64,000 nucleotides of DNA. It comes from Isoetes taiwanensis (Eukaryota; Streptophyta; Lycopodiopsida; Isoetales; Isoetaceae). This document shows, one piece after another, positions 43,286 through 53,688 of this stretch (positions within the stretch are counted from its first letter, which is position 1; the number at the start of each line of letters is the position of its first letter). Location: positions 1 through 64,000 of the forward strand of contig JAJEKV010000321.1 in NCBI GenBank assembly GCA_021234155.1, in the 5' to 3' direction. The translations under genes were made by a program, and so were the position numbers. A model generated the notes under the pieces. The model saw only the letters and a program-made list of their open reading frames with translations, searched no databases and was not told where the DNA came from.

Positions 43286-45149
43286 TATAATATTTGCAGC
43301 AGCACAGATTTTTGTAAGAAGCCTCCAAAGATACCCAAGCAAGCTGCTTCAATGCAGCGAATGAAGGTGAAAAATATGTTTCCAGTGAAAAAATCAGGTT
43401 CCATTTCCAGATCAGACGATGTATCAGAAATGCAGGAGCAAATTTGAGGACGGTTTTTAAAACAAATGGGATAACAGAAAATCCCATGCCCAAGGAGATG
43501 AAAAGGGTAGATATGTTTGTTAGATCCCCGCTAAACCAAGAGCTCAACCAACCAGGCTTACTAAATCGCTTCTGGACATCTTACGCAAGTAAAGTCTTTG
43601 GAAGAAGTTAAAGCCCAACCCGCGGCTTGAATCTAAAGTCCCCGCGACAAAGTTAAACTGGAATAATGCATGTCCGAAATCTCACCGATTGATTGCAATT
43701 CGACATTGTTGTCTCCGCTTGTTCGTTAAATGCGGGCGTGATTCCATATATTGTTGTGTTTGCTTGCTCTGGATTGACATTGTGTGCTGCAGTGATGAAG
43801 GCTATGGCTGAAAGATTTGATATTGCGGTAATCGCTGATTTAGTTGCTTGCTCCATCAAAGAGTATTGTTGCAAAAGCATTGAAGCATGAATCTAACATG
43901 CACAGGAATTTAACATGGACAGCAGCATGCAGGCAGTTTGCAAGGGCGAAAAAATGTGCCTTGGTATGTTGATCCTTTTTAAACTTGCCTTGTAAGGTTT
44001 TAGCATATTTAATCTATATCTTGTTTAGCTGGAATGTGAAGATTTCTTTATTGTTGATGGCATTGCAGTGCTTACAATCAAACATTGTCCCAGACCTTTA
44101 TTTTCCTATTTAATTGGAATAAGGATGATCATAAGACATGCAAGTTACTGTTCTTGCGTGGAAACGCTCTCTGTTCATATTTCTCCTATAATTACACTCA
44201 GCACACAAGGGTCATTTTAGTCATGATGAAGTGCACACATTTATGATTGTACAAGCTCAAGAACCTTTTTTTACTTTCAACACTCTACTCATTTTACTTG
44301 ACATCTGGCAACAAGAATTTGAGGCCACATTGGCAGGTTGGCATATTGGCTGCGTATCAGACCGTTTAAAAGGTAATATACATGGATAAATTGTTATGGG
44401 CGTAGATGCCAAAATTGAGGTTAAAGAATCGAGATGAATTGAGGTATGCTCATCATGAAATTTTTGACATTGTAAAATCGGTTAAGAGGTATTTCCAACT
44501 GTACTATTCCATGGTGATTTCGGACAGTTTACAATAGAAGGGGGTATTTTAAACTATTTTGACAGTTGATTCTCTTGAACTAGTGGTACTGGATTTATAT
44601 TGGGCGCCATGGCCCCTTCAGTAAACCTTATGATGTTATTGTTGTTCTTGCCCATTTTATAACAGTGTGTTTGCGTATATTTGGGCGGCTCTTGGTATGC
44701 AATGAAAATAATTTGTTTGCCTTTTGATGTTATTGTGCTTTTTAGTAATTAATGTTTAGACCCAAAAAGTTTACCTATGTTTGCTTTAGTTAGGGCCCGA
44801 AGGGCCCAAAAATTTTTTTTAATATAATAATCAACACACAACTACCATTAACATTATTAACACAAACCATTGCATTTGACACATTTAAATTAAAATCCCC
44901 CTTAAACCCCCTTTGGTTTGGGTGCATATTCACACGGGGGGTTACGTAGGGCAGCGAGAGCCCCAAAAATATATTTATAATACATGTACAAAATTAACAC
45001 CATTAAGTACATTCTCTCAAACCTTATAGTATTTTGCAAACTTTAACATACAGTATACAAAAACTTGTACATGCATACCCCACAAACGAGGATCGCTATG
45101 TACGGTCCAGATCTTGGAATAAAGGGCAAATATGCCCATCTGACAGCAA
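43286..45149. other. No recognisable gene
   Basis: Short frames only. A small frame at 43693-43890 (LCAAVMKAMAERFDIAVIADLVACSI) has a protein-like make-up but no family I recognise. AT-rich DNA follows to 45149. Confidence 0.4.
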
Positions 45150-45560
45150 AAATAATAGGGGGTTCCAGGGGGATTTGATATCAATGTAAAAATAACAATT
45201 CATGAAACCATAAACCATATATATCCGTAAAACAATTGAATGGGTTGTTATAAAAAAAAATATAGATTCAAGATTAAAAAAAATAATCATATTAGATCAT
45301 GAGGTATATTGGTTGAAGTAGTCTTATTAGGATATAGAATTATTTTGATAGAGGTTCGAGCCCCGTATTTCATATTCTAAAATCTTAGGCAAAGCCGTAT
45401 AGAGGTTTGATATTCCCGCGAAACGTATTTCATATTTCAAAATCATAGGCGCCTCCAATCATAATTGATTATAAGCAAAACAAGAGGTGCCCACAGGTCC
45501 CAACATACAATCTCGGTCGTAGGATCAACGAATCCGAGGACTGTGGTAGTCCAGGGTAAA
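45150..45560 (+). repeat. Dispersed repeat R, copy at 45 kb
   Basis: About 410 bp shared with 62920-63345 and with the split copy 38770-38640 plus 41614-41815. Marker blocks: GATTTGATATCAATGTAAAA, CAATTGAATGGGTTGTTATA, GAGGTTCGAGCCCC, CATAGGCGCCTCCAATCATA. GGTTCGAGCC resembles a tRNA B box, so a SINE is possible; I see no convincing A box. Confidence 0.8.
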
Positions 45561-45747
45561 TCGGGTAAAGCTTTGCGTTTGTCTACTATGAGCTCAGTAC
45601 AGATGTACTATGAAAATTACATGGTTTTATTTCCAGGAAGAAGAGCAACAAATTGTAGAAGTACAAAATATGGATATGTGAGGGCATCTTGCTTTTTCTA
45701 TCCTGCCTCAATATGTGCATCCTTTCCCTATCGCGCCTCAATATGTA

Positions 45748-45900
45748 CTAGTAGACGTGTGCCCGGCAATGCCAAGCTAATGTCTGGGCATGTGTTTTTA
45801 CTCAGCCTTTAACGCCCATATGTGCAATTTTGAAAACATCACATGTTGATATTGGCAAGAATGGACATTATTTGCTTTCGTAGTTATTTTTGTTTTGAAA
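45748..45900 (-). mobile_element. Helitron-like 3' end
   Basis: The minus strand ends GCCGGGCACACGTCTACTAG then T (CTAG at 45751-45748). About 150 bp before it match the plus-strand DNA at 51720-51860 (GCTGAGTAAAAACACATGCC, GACATTAGC). The two are opposite ends of the same family in inverted orientation. I cannot place the 5' end. Confidence 0.5.
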
Positions 45901-45946
45901 TTGTCAATGTATTAACTTTACATTTATGGATTTCAGTAGTGAAAAA

Positions 45947-45977
45947 GAATAGAATAGAATAGAATAGAATAGAATAG
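45947..45977 (+). repeat. AATAG microsatellite
   Basis: About six units of AATAG in a row. Confidence 0.85.
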
Positions 45978-46277
45978 ATTTCAAGAAAGGAGTGCCAGCT
46001 CTCATGCATGTGGTCGAATGGAGTTGTCAAGATGGGGTTAGTAAATGAATGGAAAACGTTTAAGCACATACTCTATGCTTTGAATGGGCAAAATACGTGT
46101 CTAAGTAATTTCTGGCCTGGATTTTCATTATCTAAGTGTTTCTCACATAGATATAGTTGTGAATTTTTCGTCCATCCCTTGATGCACAAGATGCGCTTCC
46201 AAATCATCCAACCTTCCCAAAATGCGAAAGACTTCAATAATGACACCACTAATGCAATATATTTTGTCAAAGAAAAA

Positions 46278-48174
46278 CTAGTAATGGTACCCAGCCTTGC
46301 TGGGCATAAATTAGGAACCTTTAATTTCTTTCTTTTTTTATTCTCCTTTTTTTTTTCTAACCCCCTTCTCCCTCCCTTTGCCTTCCCTTTTTTTGTTTTT
46401 CTCTCTCTTTTTCCTTTTCCTTTTTTTATCTTTCCCCGCTCTTCCCATTTTTCCACTACTCTTTTCCCCTTCCTTTTCCTTTTCCTTTTCCTTTTCCTTT
46501 TCTCTTTCTCGTTTCTCATGCATTTTTTTCGTTCTCTTTTGCTTACCTTTTCATGTGCCTTTCTTTCTTTTCCCCACCCTCTTCCTCTTGATCCGTGCCC
46601 TTTTTCCCCATCTCTTTTCCCATTTCTCTCCCCCCTTTTCCTCATGCTCTTTTTGCTTTCCTTCTCCTTTTCCCTTTTCCTTTCAACTTTCCATTCCCTT
46701 TTCATACTTTTTCTTGCTTTGCGATGTTTCCTTTTTTTTCCTTTCTCTTTTCCCCTTCCTTTTACATTTCCCCTTCCCTTTCCTTTCCCTTTTCATATCC
46801 TTTTTCCATTCCCTTTTCTCAACCTTTTTAATGTACCCTTTTTTTTTTTTTCCTTCTTTCCCTATCCTCTTCCCCCTTTCCACTTTCTCCTTTCTTGTTT
46901 CTTTTTTCTTTTCCCTTTCCCATACTCTTTTTCCCTTTCTTTTTTCTATTTCCTCACCCTTTCCCTCTTCCCTTTTTTCTCGTGCCCTTTTCTCCTTCCT
47001 CTTTTCCTCTTTTCCTATTCCTTGCTCCCTACCCTTTGACTATTCTACTTCCCCCCCCACCCTTTTCCTCCCCTCTTCATTTTTCTCGATGCTCTTTTTG
47101 CTTCCGTTTTTCTCTTTCTTCACCCTTTCTCTCTTTCCTTTTTTTCACGCCCTTTCCTTTTTTCTCCTTTTCTCGTTCCCTTTTCCCAATTTCTCTTTTG
47201 CCCTTTTCCCAATCTCTTTTCCTTTTTACTTTCCTTTTTCCCATGGACTTTGCAACCTTTTCTTATTTTTCCTTACCTTTTCTCCTTTTCTCACCCTTTA
47301 CTTCTTACCCTTCTCGCGGTGCCCTTTTTTTTCCTTTCCCTTTCCCCTCGCCTATTCTATTCCTTTTTCTATTTCCTTTTATCTATCACTTTTTCCTTTT
47401 CTCTTCTCTTTCCTTTTTCCTCTTACCTTTCTTTTATTCCTTTTCCCTTTTCCCTTTTCCCTTTCATCGTTTTTCCTTTTCCCTTCCCCTTTTTCTTTTC
47501 CCTTTTCCCTTTCATCGTTTTTCCTTTTCCCTTCCCCTTTTCCTTTTCCCTTTTCTTTTCATTTTTTCCTTTTCCCTTCCCTTTCCTTTTCCTTTTTTCC
47601 TTTTCCCTTTCGTTTTTCTTTTCCCTTTCCCTTTTCCTTTTCCCTTTTCCTTTCATCGTTTTCCTTTTCCCTTCCCCTTTTCCTTTGCCTTTTTCCCTTT
47701 TCCCTTTCATCGTTTTTCCTTTTCCCTTACCCTTTTCCTTTTCCCTTTTCCCTTTTCCCTTTCATCATTTTTTCCTTTTCCCTTCCCTTTTCCTTTTCCT
47801 TTTCCCTTTTTTTCCCTTTCATTCCTTTTTCCTTTTCCCTTCCCTTTTCCTTTTTCCCTTTTTCCCTTTCATCGTTTTCCTTTTCCCTTCCCTTTTCCTT
47901 TGCCTTTTCCCTTTTTTCCCTTTCATCGTTTTTCCTTTTCCCTTCCCCTTTTCCTTTTCCCTTTTCCCTTTTCCCTTTCATCATTTTTCCTTTTCCCTTT
48001 CCCTTTTCCTTTTCCTTTTCCTTTTTCCTTTTCCCTTTCATATTGAAGCCATAGTCAAGATGAAATTTTAGTTGAAGACACGCACACATCATCTCCACCA
48101 TTGGTCAATCAAATCCTCGACCGTCCAATTTAGGGCTCCATTGAAGACACACGCTATAATTTTATAATATAAGA
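46278..48174 (-). mobile_element. Helitron 2, non-autonomous, filled with polypyrimidine DNA
   Basis: Minus strand: starts TCTTATATTATAAAATTATA at 48174 after A, and ends CTAG at 46281-46278 before T, with hairpin CCCAGC/CTT/GCTGGG (46290-46304) near the end. The first 110 bases match the start of Helitron 1. Length about 1.9 kb; nearly all of it is a pyrimidine-only tract on the plus strand. Confidence 0.8.
46320..48045 (+). repeat. Polypyrimidine tract of about 1.7 kb
   Basis: Almost only C and T on the plus strand, mostly CCTTTTCCC-type runs. From 47460 on, a higher-order unit of roughly 60-90 bp recurs, each starting TTTCATCGTTTTTCC. The tract reads open in more than one frame for hundreds of codons simply because stop codons need purines, so the long F/S/P/L frames here are not genes. 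Confidence 0.95.
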
Positions 48175-48937
48175 TGCTCGAAAAGCTCTAAAACAGTTGG
48201 AACCTCTATGAGCCCTAAAACGACACAACATATATGTTGAGTTGCCTCTTGCCACATGCAGTATTAAACAACTCGTAGTGCATTGTACAAGAAGAGAGGC
48301 AGAGGCAGGTCCAACTAGAACTTGTTATAACGTGTAATGACAAAGAGAGATCTCATTTCGTAATATAAAAGAGTTGGCATTTTACCTGTCATTTCTAGTA
48401 TGGTTAAATGTGTCTAGCTAGGCTTTTCATTCATCTCAACAGTTTTTCTACAATGGTATAGAGTGGTTGCACATCACATGCTACCCGAAAAATGAAAATC
48501 ATAGGGAATATCCAATTATAACACCTGGACCCCAAATAAAATTATGTGCTACAGATGTTGGCTAGTGTACCTACCGAGAGTTTATCGCCGGGATTAAAAA
48601 ACCCCGCTTTTTCGAGATTCGAGGAAAAACCCTAGCGATAAAATCTCGGCAAGGGGCTTGGACAACGCAAGGCTGCTATACGTTCCCACAAAAAAAAACC
48701 CACGCTTCACATAGAATACTGAAGTCGTGCATCACCCCCGAACATGCACATCACGACAAAAAACCAATAGAGAAAAAACCTCGAAAAGCGAGAGGCTGGT
48801 CACGCGTGTCACGCGACGAAAAACAACATTTACACCTCGAAAGAGTGAGGGGCTGGTCATGCATGCCACGCGACAAAAAAGAACATTTATAATAATATAC
48901 ACATGAAGGGAGGGCGGGTGGAAGTCAAGGGAAGCCG
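48175..48937. other. Non-coding, with a short tandem duplication
   Basis: No gene is seen. Two copies of about 60 bp lie side by side at 48775-48895 (ACCTCGAAA..GAG.GGCTGGTCA..CACGCGAC..AACATTTA). Confidence 0.6.
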
Positions 48938-49483
48938 AGAGAGGAGAAAACGCCGATGAGAAGTCGATGAAGAACCTGCAAGAAATAGCGATCCCCAAAC
49001 AAACCAGAGCCCCAGAAAATGCATGCAATCATGCATGCATGGGAGAGATGCATGCTCACCCATTCAAGAATTTCGATCCGATGGCTCGGATCGATGGCAT
49101 TCTCGAATAAGGGCTCGCATGAAACAGACAAAAGCTCCCGATGAAAAGAGACTTTCTTATCAAAACGGGATTGAGGTCGAAGGTTGAAAGATGGCCAAAA
49201 AGGGAACAAGATCAGGGAAGAACATGTCACAACATGGAAAGAGACGCCAAATTGGAAAACCAAGCAGGGAAAAGCCCCTCCTCTGCATGGTATCAAAGAA
49301 AGAGAGTCAAGGGAACTGCTGAGAGAGGGAAAACGCCGATGAGAAGTCAATGAAGAACCTGCAAGAAATAGCGATCCTCAAATGAACCAGAGCCCCAGAA
49401 AATGCATGCAATGCATGCATGCATGGGAGAGATGCATGCTCGTCCATTCAAGAATTCTGATCCAATGGCTCGGATCGATGACA
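48938..49483. repeat. Direct repeat pair of about 160 bp
   Basis: Copies at 48938-49100 and 49321-49483 share GAAAACGCCGATGAGAAGTC, GAAGAACCTGCAAGAAATAG, AGCCCCAGAAAATGCATGCA and ATGGCTCGGATCGATG. They contain ATGCATGC-rich hairpins. The reverse complement resembles 58738-58921 and 59101-59281. The 220 bases between the copies hold no clear gene. Confidence 0.8.
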
Positions 49484-50316
49484 TAATTAGAGGCGTGTGT
49501 CTACATGGGTCTTCTCTAAAAGACATATCCTTTTATGGTTATGATAAATGGATGTAAATAGGCCATTTTATACACTAATGTAAAAAATTGTTGTATCATG
49601 TCAAAATATTGTTAGCAAATAGCATTCTGCATTTCTAGATAATTTGAGATGTATTGTCACAAAAGCAAGCGCGTTAATAAAAGCCACTTCTTAGATGCTT
49701 AATTTATCCAACTTCCTATTTTCTCAATCAGCCACAATCCAATGTGGGATCAAAGTATCACAACACACAAACATATCCTTATATGGTTATGTAAAGATAT
49801 GTAGAGGTTAGTAGATGTTTTTATATTCAACCGATGATGTTCTAAGCTCATTGTATAGGACAAAATGAGGGCACATTCATTTGGTTAGTTTGAAGAATGT
49901 TTTTGATTGACTAATTGTAAGGCTATAACTCAGCGGTACATGTTAATTTTCCAAAGGTTGCTCGGTTCTTCTTTATCCATATAAGTTCAAGTGTGCATCT
50001 GCTTTGAATTTCCTGCTAATGTTACTCCCGGATTGCCCTAAGCTTATGTGTTCCGTCTCTTAAAAGTTGAAAGCTAAGGACGTCACCTATACAAATACCT
50101 GTACAAATAGCAAAACTTGTCTATACAATAAAACAAAAACTTAACACTTAAAGAACAAAGAAAGAAACTTCGAATTAGAAATTGAATGAATGCAAACTAT
50201 CTTGCAAAGAATAGAATACAAATATCTACAACAGATAAACTCATACAATCTATTAGATATATATGAGATGTAATATCTTTCTTGCAAATAAAGGATGGCT
50301 CTAAGAGATGAATTAT
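49484..50316. other. No recognisable gene
   Basis: AT-rich, with nothing I can assign. Confidence 0.5.
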
Positions 50317-50564
50317 GGGCAAAAGTATGCTGGTGGGGTACAAAAAAACGCGACCCAAGACTTAGATCAGCACCTGGACCTAATATTCTATCATAATATT
50401 CCACTTGTCATTAATTGGAGTTGTTACATGTTTCTATTGATTACCTAATTACCATGTGCTAACACCATAACACACTAAACAAGCTGCCATATGGGGTGCT
50501 ATATGAGTGATGTCAGCATATGTCTGGGCGCTTGCTTTTGCACCCCACCAGCATACTTTTGCCC
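50317..50564. mobile_element. MITE, 248 bp, with TTAT duplication
   Basis: Ends GGGCAAAAGTATGCTGGTGG and CCACCAGCATACTTTTGCCC are exact inverted repeats. TTAT flanks both sides (50313-50316, 50565-50568). The inside matches the MITE at 13537-13788. It sits next to the QWRF-like exons, in what reads as an intron. Confidence 0.85.
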
Positions 50565-50611
50565 TTATTCCAATGACATTTAGGGAAGAAAAGATAGCAC
50601 AAAAATAATAC

Positions 50612-50874
50612 CTAAATGAAATGGCATTTTGTAGGCCTGTGAATCTGCACCCTGCCCTTGTTGCAACTATTTTAATTGCAGCTTTTAGACTAATAACTTT
50701 GGCCTCAAAAATTCCATCTAGTCTCGTCCAAACTTCCAAATATTCTAATGCCTGCAAAAGAAAGAGAATGTATGGTTGCAATATAGCATCAATTAGCACT
50801 CCAATGATTGATATAAAAGACAGAAATATGTGTTTTACCTCTATCATGTTGCCATAGATGCTATTTCATGTGGT
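50612..50874 (-). pseudogene. Two exons of a QWRF/AUG8-like gene
   Basis: Minus strand: a short exon 50874-50839 (TATAG acceptor, GAG/GTAAAA donor) ending IYGNMIE-like, then exon 50751-50612 (TTTTGCAG acceptor, TTTAG/GTATT donor). The second exon encodes LEYLEVWTRLDGIFEAKVISLKAA..VATRAG..GLQNAISF. The YLE-W-x-x-L ..LK-A ..TR.. L..A-S pattern resembles the C-terminal QWRF (AUGMIN subunit 8) domain of plants. No other exons are found, so it is probably a captured or decayed fragment. The family call is from memory. Confidence 0.45.
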
Positions 50875-50879
50875 CTATA

Positions 50880-51841
50880 AAGCTTGCACTAACTCACTTG
50901 TGAAAGATTCGTATCATAACACATCATAATAGTTTTTATGCCTGTCCTTCTTTTGCATAACTCCAGTCCTGGGAGTTTAGATGCAATATCATGTTTAATA
51001 AACATAGCTAAGCATCTGTAAGAACTGTAAATTGAGATGGGGATAGAGTCTCTTGTTCAGAAGTTGGAGCCTGTGTGCAGAAGGGAACACCTGTTTTCCT
51101 CACCTGCAAATAGGGCAATCAAATTAGAGAAACACATTCTAGATATACCATTCAACCAAATTGTATCAACAACTCAGTTTGCCTATGGAACTTAATAACA
51201 TTGCTAGGTTTTACTATTTACATTTTATGGAAAGGCTATTTATGCTACATATTTTAAGTAAGGAGCTTCACCTGAAATGAACATCATGTGAAGATGACAT
51301 CCTTATAGCACTTTGCATATCCTAATTTTATGCCTAAAATTTCTCCCAATGTAACGGTCTGGTGATGACAGAAGCTAGAAGACGATGATCTCTGCAAAAA
51401 TAGCAGATCAGACGAACTATGCAGACCAACAAACAAAAAAAAAAAAGTCGTGCTTTATTACCTTTGTTTCCAGTCTGGAGAAGAAATAGAAGAATCATTA
51501 CCTTGTAGACATCAATGAGCCAGGACAAGATTTTGTGTTTTATATTTTTGTAATTATTTTTTATTGATGTAATTAACTGCTTCTAAGAGTGACATTTTTC
51601 GCATCAATTTTGGATTTATCTTTCCAAATTTTTGTCTTCAGAGGTAAATTTAAATGTCTCCTACATTCCTTATAAAGCATTGTTTTCTCTACTGAAATCC
51701 GTGAACGCAAATGCTACTATCATTAGACGATTTCAATAACAAAAATAATTACAAAAGCAAAAATAACGTCGAAGCTTCACATATGGATGTTCGAGGCTGA
51801 GTAAAAACACATGCCATGACATTAGCCGGGGCACACATTTA
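50880..51841. other. No recognisable gene
   Basis: Short frames only. The stretch 51350-51410 on the minus strand (HRLLASVITRPLHWE) could be another exon scrap, unassigned. The last 120 bases are the inverted match of 45748-45900. Confidence 0.4.
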
Positions 51842-51904
51842 CTAGGGTGTTAAAGGCCAAGTAAAAACACGAGCCAGGACATTAGCCGGGCACATGTTTA
51901 TTAG
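51842..51904 (+). mobile_element. Two tandem Helitron-like 3' ends
   Basis: Plus strand: GACATTAGCCGGGGCACACATTTACTAG ends at 51845. About 59 bases later a second end, GACATTAGCCGGGCACATGTTTATTAG, closes at 51904 before T. Both match the minus-strand end at 45748. The 5' start is not identified. Confidence 0.45.
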
Positions 51905-51950
51905 TGTAAGTTTATTTTGGTTAATGTTTGGGCTAAAATTCCTAGGTTCC

Positions 51951-52985
51951 CTTTTTTTTTTTTTTGAAGGATCAGAGATATATTAATTGGTACTCATCAA
52001 TTACATATGTATGCCAAGTGATATCATACACGTACACAACATGTTTGTTTATGTAGGGATAACCACTCAGCTGTGGATTTGGAACTTTTATAGGAACGAT
52101 AAAAGAAAGTCGTGGACTTGAGAAGCCCATTCCTCTTCTTCAAATGCTCTAAGATGTTGGCGGATCTTCTGCTTTAAAGATGGCCATAGGCGGTATTGAG
52201 GTGAATGTATTTTTGGGAAAACACTAATTTTCTCCGCCTCTTCCATATTAACCATAGGAACCATCCTTTATATAAATTCAGAGCAACTTTCTTTCCAATT
52301 TGCCATGACGATGGATACATGCCTAACAAAAGCTCTTTTTTTGTTAAAGAAGTCCCGAACGCTTCCTTCACTTTCTCCCATACTAGACGGAGTTTCGCAC
52401 AACACATGAAACAATGTTCAATTGTTTCTGTTCCCAAGCCGCACATTGGGCAACTCGGTGAGACATCACAGTTGAACTTGTTCACTAATATGTTGACCCT
52501 GATTGCTCTACTGTTATCTCCCATTGGGAGGGGGGTCTCATCACTTTGTTCACATGCAGAATCCTGTATGCCTTTGACTATGTTTTTTATCAAGATTTTC
52601 ACCACCGACCTGTGGAGAAGCATAGGTTGGAATATTGGCCAATTACCATTTCCCAAACTCGTTTGTCCCGTGATTTCACTTTAAGCTCACTGTGAAATGA
52701 CTCCCAGGAGCGTCGCACACCACCTTGGTACCAATCTCCAACGCAGAAGATACCCGCCACAATCCATCTGTTTTACGCTCTTTTATTCACCACCGAAAAA
52801 AGTGGCACACAGCCTCTGTTCGTTTCCACTTGTAGCCACCACACCGGCATAGACACTGAGGTACAATTTTTGATATCCAAGTGCCATAGAACTTTAACTG
52901 TCTCCCAAGCTTTAAGCAAGCCTCTAAGAAACGGCGAAGCTCCTGCATAGGGCCTCAATTTATAAAACAAGGCCCATGGTAAATT
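51951..52985 (-). pseudogene. LINE 3' fragment at 52 kb
   Basis: Minus strand from about 52985. LKAWETVKVLWHLDIKN, then RPLL-type residues, then GDNSRAIRVNILVNKFNCDVSPSCPMCGLGTETIEHCFMCC (52530-52400; zinc-binding zf-RVT), LLLGMYPSSWQIGKKVALNLYKGWFLWLIWKRR (52350-52250) and a poly(A) at 51965-51951. It is the same family as the split LINE at 10869/39255 (ETIEHCF, YPSSW, IWKRR). It is 5'-truncated; the target copies are not convincing. Confidence 0.8.
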
Positions 52986-53660
52986 TGCTTTTTGGGAATT
53001 TCTAGTTTTTTATATCAATGTTCATTTTGGGTTTAAAATTTTTGTGGCACCACTTTGTTAATCATCAAAATCACCAAAATTTTAACCCCTTGCGGGCTTT
53101 ACATCAACACAGCGTGGGTAGGGGCTCTGGTGATCAAATAGGCTGTTTGGGCATTTATTTGGGTGGTTTTGGGGCTCGGTGGAAATCCATTAACAACTCT
53201 CGGGGCTAACACCGCCACTCATATTTTTGCACTATTGGTTTCTCACAAAAAAAATCCTCGACCCGGTAGAAAACTTCATAATCCACCTTCTTTCGCCCTC
53301 TCTTTCCAAAATGTTGGATGCCTAACCTAATGGAGAAGACCTCATGTTGACACTTATTCATGATTCGGTGTATTATGAGGATTATAACTTATCAAGCATC
53401 TGTCATTGCATCGTATGTCCTTTCTTCTAGCTATATTTTATACTAATTAATCCCATACTACAAGGGAATTTCAGGATGTAATATACTGGTTAATTTCAGG
53501 CCATTTCCCACTCGCCATTGAGTTAATTTAACTGGTTGGTTATCTCTTAACTCAATCGAAAAGAGATTATGCTTTCCCATTAAAGTCGTTTAGGTAAGCC
53601 TAGTTGGAGACTTCTTAAGGATTATTTAAGTTAAATTCATAAAATCAACTTAATCAAACA
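52986..53660. other. No recognisable gene
   Basis: Mixed sequence with nothing I can assign. Confidence 0.5.
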
Positions 53661-53688
53661 CTAGTTATGGTGCCCGGCGTTGCCGGGC
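53661..53688 (-). mobile_element. Helitron 3' end at 53.7 kb
   Basis: Minus strand: hairpin GCCCGGC/AAC/GCCGGGC (53688-53672), then ACCATAA and CTAG (53664-53661) before T. It has the same shape as the ends of Helitrons 1 and 2. The element would run to the right; I could not find its TC start. Confidence 0.65.

Noticed and set aside
45330-45380. A tRNA gene around GAGGTTCGAGCCCC
   Set aside because: No cloverleaf can be formed; the box lies inside a dispersed repeat present three times.
46378-48054. A 558-codon open frame and several other long frames rich in F, S, P and L
   Set aside because: The plus strand is nearly pure C/T, so stop codons cannot occur. Several frames are open at once and the composition is that of a simple repeat.
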